Position numbers and translations under genes: made by a program. From the NCBI RefSeq assembly GCF_001704275.1, contig NZ_CP011533.1, forward strand, positions 8,122,001-8,186,000: a stretch of DNA of 64,000 nt, given 5' to 3'. The stretch comes from Streptomyces noursei ATCC 11455 (GTDB taxonomy: Bacteria > Actinomycetota > Actinomycetes > Streptomycetales > Streptomycetaceae). Under the pieces are notes generated by a model. The model ran no database searches and was not told where the DNA came from. It saw only the letters and a program-made list of their open reading frames with translations. Of the stretch, positions 61,102 through 64,000 are shown one piece after another. Within the stretch, counting starts at the first letter, position 1, and every line of letters starts with the position of its first letter.

Positions 61102-61841
61102 GTGACGTGCACCGCACTGATCGGCTTGGCGGCGCTGCCGGCTTCCGCCATGACGGGCGATCGGGTCCTGAAGGACTGCGCGAGCGGTTCCGGCAAGTGC
61201 ACGTTCAACGGCCCGTACCGGCACGAGTCGGAGGGTCCGGCGATCGGCAAGGCATATCTCGGTGGCTACCACCAGGTGTCCGACACGATGTGGAACTGCA
61301 CCACGTCGCCTGCGAAGCAGACGCTGACCTGGAGCGACACCGTCGGGTCGACGGACTCGTTCGACGTGTCCATCAAGGCCGGGGCAAGATCGCCGGAGTC
61401 GTGGAAGCGAGCGTGGAGGCCAAGTACGGGCACACGTGGATGACGCAGCACTCGGACAGCGCCAGCCTGGAGATGACCGTCAAGCCCGGCGAGGTCGGCT
61501 GGATATCCCGGGCCCAGGTCATGCGCGAACTCACGGGCTACTGGCAGACGCACTACGACAATCCCCAGGACGGCCACTACTACTGGTACTTGGGGCCCGA
61601 CACCATCACCAGTCCCGCCCCCAACGACACCGAGGGGGTCAAGAACTCGGTGGTGCTCAAGACGCGACCGATGACCGATGCGGAGAAGAAGTCCTGCCAG
61701 GTGCGCAACGCCGGGGTCTTCCTTTCGAAGAAGAAAGTGGAGCAGCCCCAGCAGCGGAAGGCTCCCCACGCCCCGCCACAGGCCGTACCCGGCAAGGACG
61801 ACACGGGCGCAACCGACGAGCGTCAGCAGAAGGGGAATTGA
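61102..61841 (+). pseudogene. Secreted protein with a single frameshift
   Basis: The first frame (GTG 61102) has a short signal-like start (TCTALIGLAALPASA) and CNTTSP-type Cys positions (DCASGSGKCTFNGPYRHESE, MWNCTTSPAKQTLTWSDTV). The second frame continues VEASVEAKYGHTWMTQHSDS and VGWISRAQVMRELTGYWQTH to 61841. Adding one G to the GGGG run near 61383 rejoins them (about 247 aa). No family recognised. This is a recent mutation or a sequencing error. Confidence 0.7.
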
Positions 61842-62000
61842 CGCCCACGGCCTACCGCGGGCGTAGCTGAAAGGCCGGGTAAGTCCATGGTTCGAAGGTG
61901 TGGCGGAGCGGCCCGCGACTCCGCCACACCGAAGGGCCGGATCGCGTGACGGTGACGCATGCGGCCGAGTCGCACCAGGCCGGAGTCCCGCATGAGACGG

Positions 62001-62690
62001 TCACAGCCGATGCGGCGGTGCGGAGCGCGCGATGCGGAATCCCACGTCGTCGATCCGGAAGGTCGGGTGGCTGCGCCGCCGCACCGATGCCCGGCAGCTC
62101 CAGTGCTCGTCGGCCCATCCACCACCACGGAGTACCCGGTAGGTGCCGTACACCTCGGCGTCGTAGACGTCCCAGCACCAGTCCCACACGTTGCCCAGCA
62201 TGTCGTACAGGCCCCAGGCGTTGGGCTGCTTGTCGCCAACAGGGTGGATCCGCCCACCGGAGTTGCCCTGGTGCCAGGCGACCTCGTCGAGCCGGCCGTA
62301 CCGCGGGCCGGTGGTACCCGCACGGCAGGCGTGCTCCCATTCGGCCTCGGTCGGCAGTCGGTACCCGTCCGCGAAACCGTCCCATTCGGCCGTCTCGGCG
62401 GTGGTGTCGAGGCGGTACGCGGGCGTCAACCCCTCACGCTGGGACAGCGCGTTGCAGAACTGGACCGCGTCCCACCACGAGACGCCCTCCACGGGCAGCC
62501 GGTCGCCTCGGGCGCTACTCGGCCGCCGACCGGTGACCCGCGCGTACCGCGACTGCGTGACCGGGAACGCCGACAGCTGGAACGGTGCGACCTCGACGTG
62601 CCAACCTCTCTGCGTCCGCCGGTCCGACAGCGTCACCTGTCCCGGCGGGACCGCGACCATCGTGTTTTCTGCTTCTGTCCCCGTGTCCAT
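62001..62690 (-). CDS. Formylglycine-generating enzyme-like (SUMF1/EgtB fold) protein
   Basis: 229 aa. SUMF1-fold motifs in order: MVAVPPGQVTLSDRRTQRGW, FPVTQSRYARVTG, LPVEGVSWWDAVQFCNALSQ, YRLPTEAEWEHACRAGTTGP, NAWGLYDMLGNVWDWCWDVY and the closing RVLRGGGWADEHWSCRAS with RIDDVGFRIA. It is shorter than sulfatase-activating enzymes. It may modify a Cys on a partner protein or bind a sugar or metal; no sulfatase is nearby. Confidence 0.85.
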   Translation of the reverse strand: MDTGTEAENTMVAVPPGQVTLSDRRTQRGWHVEVAPFQLSAFPVTQSRYARVTGRRPSSARGDRLPVEGVSWWDAVQFCNALSQREGLTPAYRLDTTAETAEWDGFADGYRLPTEAEWEHACRAGTTGPRYGRLDEVAWHQGNSGGRIHPVGDKQPNAWGLYDMLGNVWDWCWDVYDAEVYGTYRVLRGGGWADEHWSCRASVRRRSHPTFRIDDVGFRIARSAPPHRL

Positions 62691-62732
62691 GATCTGCCAC
62701 CCTATCGGCGCCTCCCGCGGTTCTGCCGATTC

Positions 62733-63461
62733 TCAGCGGGGAGCGGTCCGCGGCTCTCCCAGTGCGGTGAGGATGTCGCGGACGGTGTGGTCGAAGAGCG
62801 GGGCGGGGTCGGTCAGGGCGAAGTCGAGGTGGCCGAAGACCTCCACGGCCACGGCTCCGTACAGGCGGGCCCAGCAGGAGACGAAGACGTAGATGACCTC
62901 CAGGGGCACGGGTTCGCCGGAGAGGTGTTCGCGCACCTCCTCCAACTGGACGGTCCAGGCCGGGTCGAGGTCGGCGGGTGACTTGATGTTTCCGCGGCGC
63001 CATAGCTGGACCATCAGGTCCAGGACAACGCCTCCGAAGCGCCAGCCGGGGTCGTGTGCGGCGGAGCCGGGTGCGGTGTCGGCGTCCGTGAGCGGTTTGG
63101 CGAACAGCAGCCCGAACTCCTGGGGGTGGGCCAGTGCCCAGCGGCGCAGCTCGCGGCACACTTCGCCCAGCTGCCGCCCCGGTTCGGAGGCGGGGTGGCG
63201 GTCGCGGGCCGCTGCCAGGGTCGTGGCCAACTCGTCGTAGAGGGACGAGGCCAGTGCCTGGATCAGGTCCCGGTGTGCGGCGTAATAGCGGTAGAGGGCG
63301 GGTGCGGTCATGCCCATTTCGCGGGCGATGGCCCGCAGCGTGACGGCGGCCGGGCCTTCCTCGACCAGGAGCCGTCTGCCGGTGCTCAGGATCTCGGTCA
63401 GCGCCTCTTCGCGGACGCGGTGACGGCGCCTGCCTGTGGGGGTTCCCGGAGTGCTCGGCAC
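62733..63461 (-). CDS. TetR-family regulator (TetR/AcrR, WHG domain)
   Basis: 242 aa from GTG. HTH: LTEILSTGRRLLVEEGPAAV and TLRAIAREMGMTAPALYRYY. The C-terminal domain (VCRELRRWALAHPQEFGLLF to DFALTDPAPLFDHTVRDILT) is of the WHG type. It is divergent from the darcynin-like gene and probably represses it; direct repeats lie between them. Confidence 0.9.
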   Translation of the reverse strand: MPSTPGTPTGRRRHRVREEALTEILSTGRRLLVEEGPAAVTLRAIAREMGMTAPALYRYYAAHRDLIQALASSLYDELATTLAAARDRHPASEPGRQLGEVCRELRRWALAHPQEFGLLFAKPLTDADTAPGSAAHDPGWRFGGVVLDLMVQLWRRGNIKSPADLDPAWTVQLEEVREHLSGEPVPLEVIYVFVSCWARLYGAVAVEVFGHLDFALTDPAPLFDHTVRDILTALGEPRTAPR

Positions 63462-63482
63462 GGCGACCCGTCCGCCTTCCGC

Positions 63483-63540
63483 TTGACAAAGTTAACGCCT
63501 ATCACTTTACCTTCTCCCGAAAGTTAACGGTGTTAGCAAT
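63483..63540. promoter_or_regulatory. TetR/darcynin control region
   Basis: AAAGTTAACG occurs at 63488-63497 and 63520-63529, a 32-bp step. The right copy extends to TTAAC-GGT-GTTAG, a palindromic site. TTGACA (63483-63488) is a candidate -35 overlapped by the left copy. This fits TetR binding to both promoters. Confidence 0.6.
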
Positions 63541-63557
63541 CTCTTCGGGGGAACCTC

Positions 63558-63905
63558 ATGAAGTACGGCATCGTCCTCACCTACACAGTCACCGAGCGGT
63601 GGTTGGCACTGTCGCGCGAGCAGCGCAACGCGATGCGTGCGGCGCATCTGGAGCCGGTCTTCGCCGCCTACGCGGACCGTGTGACGGCCCGTTTCTTCGA
63701 CGCCGAGGCGTTCACCGGGCGGGTCTCGGACTTCGCCGTGCTGGAGACCGAGGACCTGGGCGCGTACTACTTCCTCATCGAGGCCCTGCGCGACACCCCT
63801 GTGATCAGCGAGGGCTACCTCACCTTCGCCGACATCTTCCTCGGCGTCGAGGACGGCTTCCAGGCGTACGAGCAGGCCCTGTCGCACCGGATCGCATCCC
63901 GGTGA
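63558..63905 (+). CDS. Darcynin-like family protein
   Basis: 115 aa, alpha/beta ferredoxin-like fold by pattern. TVTERWLALSREQRNAMRAA, VTARFFDAEAFTGRVSDFAV and ETEDLGAYYFLIEALRDTPV correspond closely to the darcynin family. Function unknown. The TetR gene is divergent and the pair probably responds to a small molecule. Confidence 0.82.
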   Translation: MKYGIVLTYTVTERWLALSREQRNAMRAAHLEPVFAAYADRVTARFFDAEAFTGRVSDFAVLETEDLGAYYFLIEALRDTPVISEGYLTFADIFLGVEDGFQAYEQALSHRIASR

Positions 63906-63918
63906 TCGTGCGTGAGGG

Positions 63919-63993
63919 ATGCCGGCGGCCCCGGCGACTGAGCTGGGGTTCCGGCGTCAGAACGAGTACGTCCGCTACCGCAAGCCGGCGTAG
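63919..63993 (+). pseudogene. Short remnant resembling a GNAT C-terminus
   Basis: A 24-codon frame ends ELGFRRQNEYVRYRKPA, which looks like the last strand of a GNAT acetyltransferase (L-G-F-R). Nothing upstream completes it. It is probably debris near the window edge. Confidence 0.35.
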
Positions 63994-64000
63994 CCTGCCG

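Overview
The window is high-GC DNA (about 70% by eye) with strong G/C bias at third codon positions, frequent GTG starts and divergent regulator/transporter pairs. It encodes MocR/YczE, DUF4097, DUF6801, DUF6924, WXG/Rhs toxin, NACHT and glycine-rich secreted proteins. This points to an actinomycete, most likely Streptomyces, and the many accessory genes and gene remnants suggest a chromosome-arm-like region. No rRNA, tRNA or CRISPR array was seen.

Layout. 1-2.5 kb: a cyanate detoxification locus (partial cynR, divergent cynT-cynS) followed by a purine-type deaminase. 2.6-5.4 kb: an MFS exporter, then a stretch of gene remnants. 5.4-7.3 kb: an unusual sensor kinase whose close paralogue, with a response regulator, lies at 42.6-45.2 kb. 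7.4-8.9 kb: an SDR and a DUF6924 protein. 9.2-15 kb: a polymorphic toxin locus (WXG-like protein, 1303-aa Rhs protein with a C-terminal HNH-like domain, two candidate immunity genes). 15-24 kb: small secreted or membrane proteins, YczE/MocR, EamA/MarR and a lipoprotein. 24.1-24.9 kb: an Imm63-like gene overlapping a free-standing TNT (NAD-glycohydrolase-type) toxin domain.

25-31 kb is a mosaic of intact small genes and broken ones (MmyB, NmrA, cupin, WYL/YafY, monooxygenase, AraC). 31.4-36.2 kb carries a macrolide-type glycosyltransferase, an MFS exporter, a cytochrome P450 and two candidate small ORFs with striking upstream signals. 36-42 kb: a TetR/hydrolase remnant junction, LuxR, amidohydrolase, serine hydrolase and DUF4097. 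45.5-50.6 kb: a trypsin-like protease, a glycine-rich secreted protein, an IS5-family element and a membrane hydrolase. 51-53 kb: an aromatic amino acid hydroxylase next to an O-methyltransferase. 53-56 kb: a collapsed ABC transporter operon and a serine hydrolase.

The most unusual unit is at 56.1-59.0 kb: a 65-aa protein translationally coupled to an 892-aa NACHT NTPase that carries several membrane segments and a calerythrin-like EF-hand module. Both proteins share a short G-D-rich motif. This looks like a Ca2+-gated, membrane-associated STAND system. The window closes with DUF6801, a frameshifted secreted protein, a sulfatase-modifying-factor protein and a TetR/darcynin pair.

Many genes have a TANNNT-like -10 hexamer ending 6-7 nt before the start codon, so leaderless transcription appears common here. 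Several repeats and IS ends sit at the edges of broken genes.
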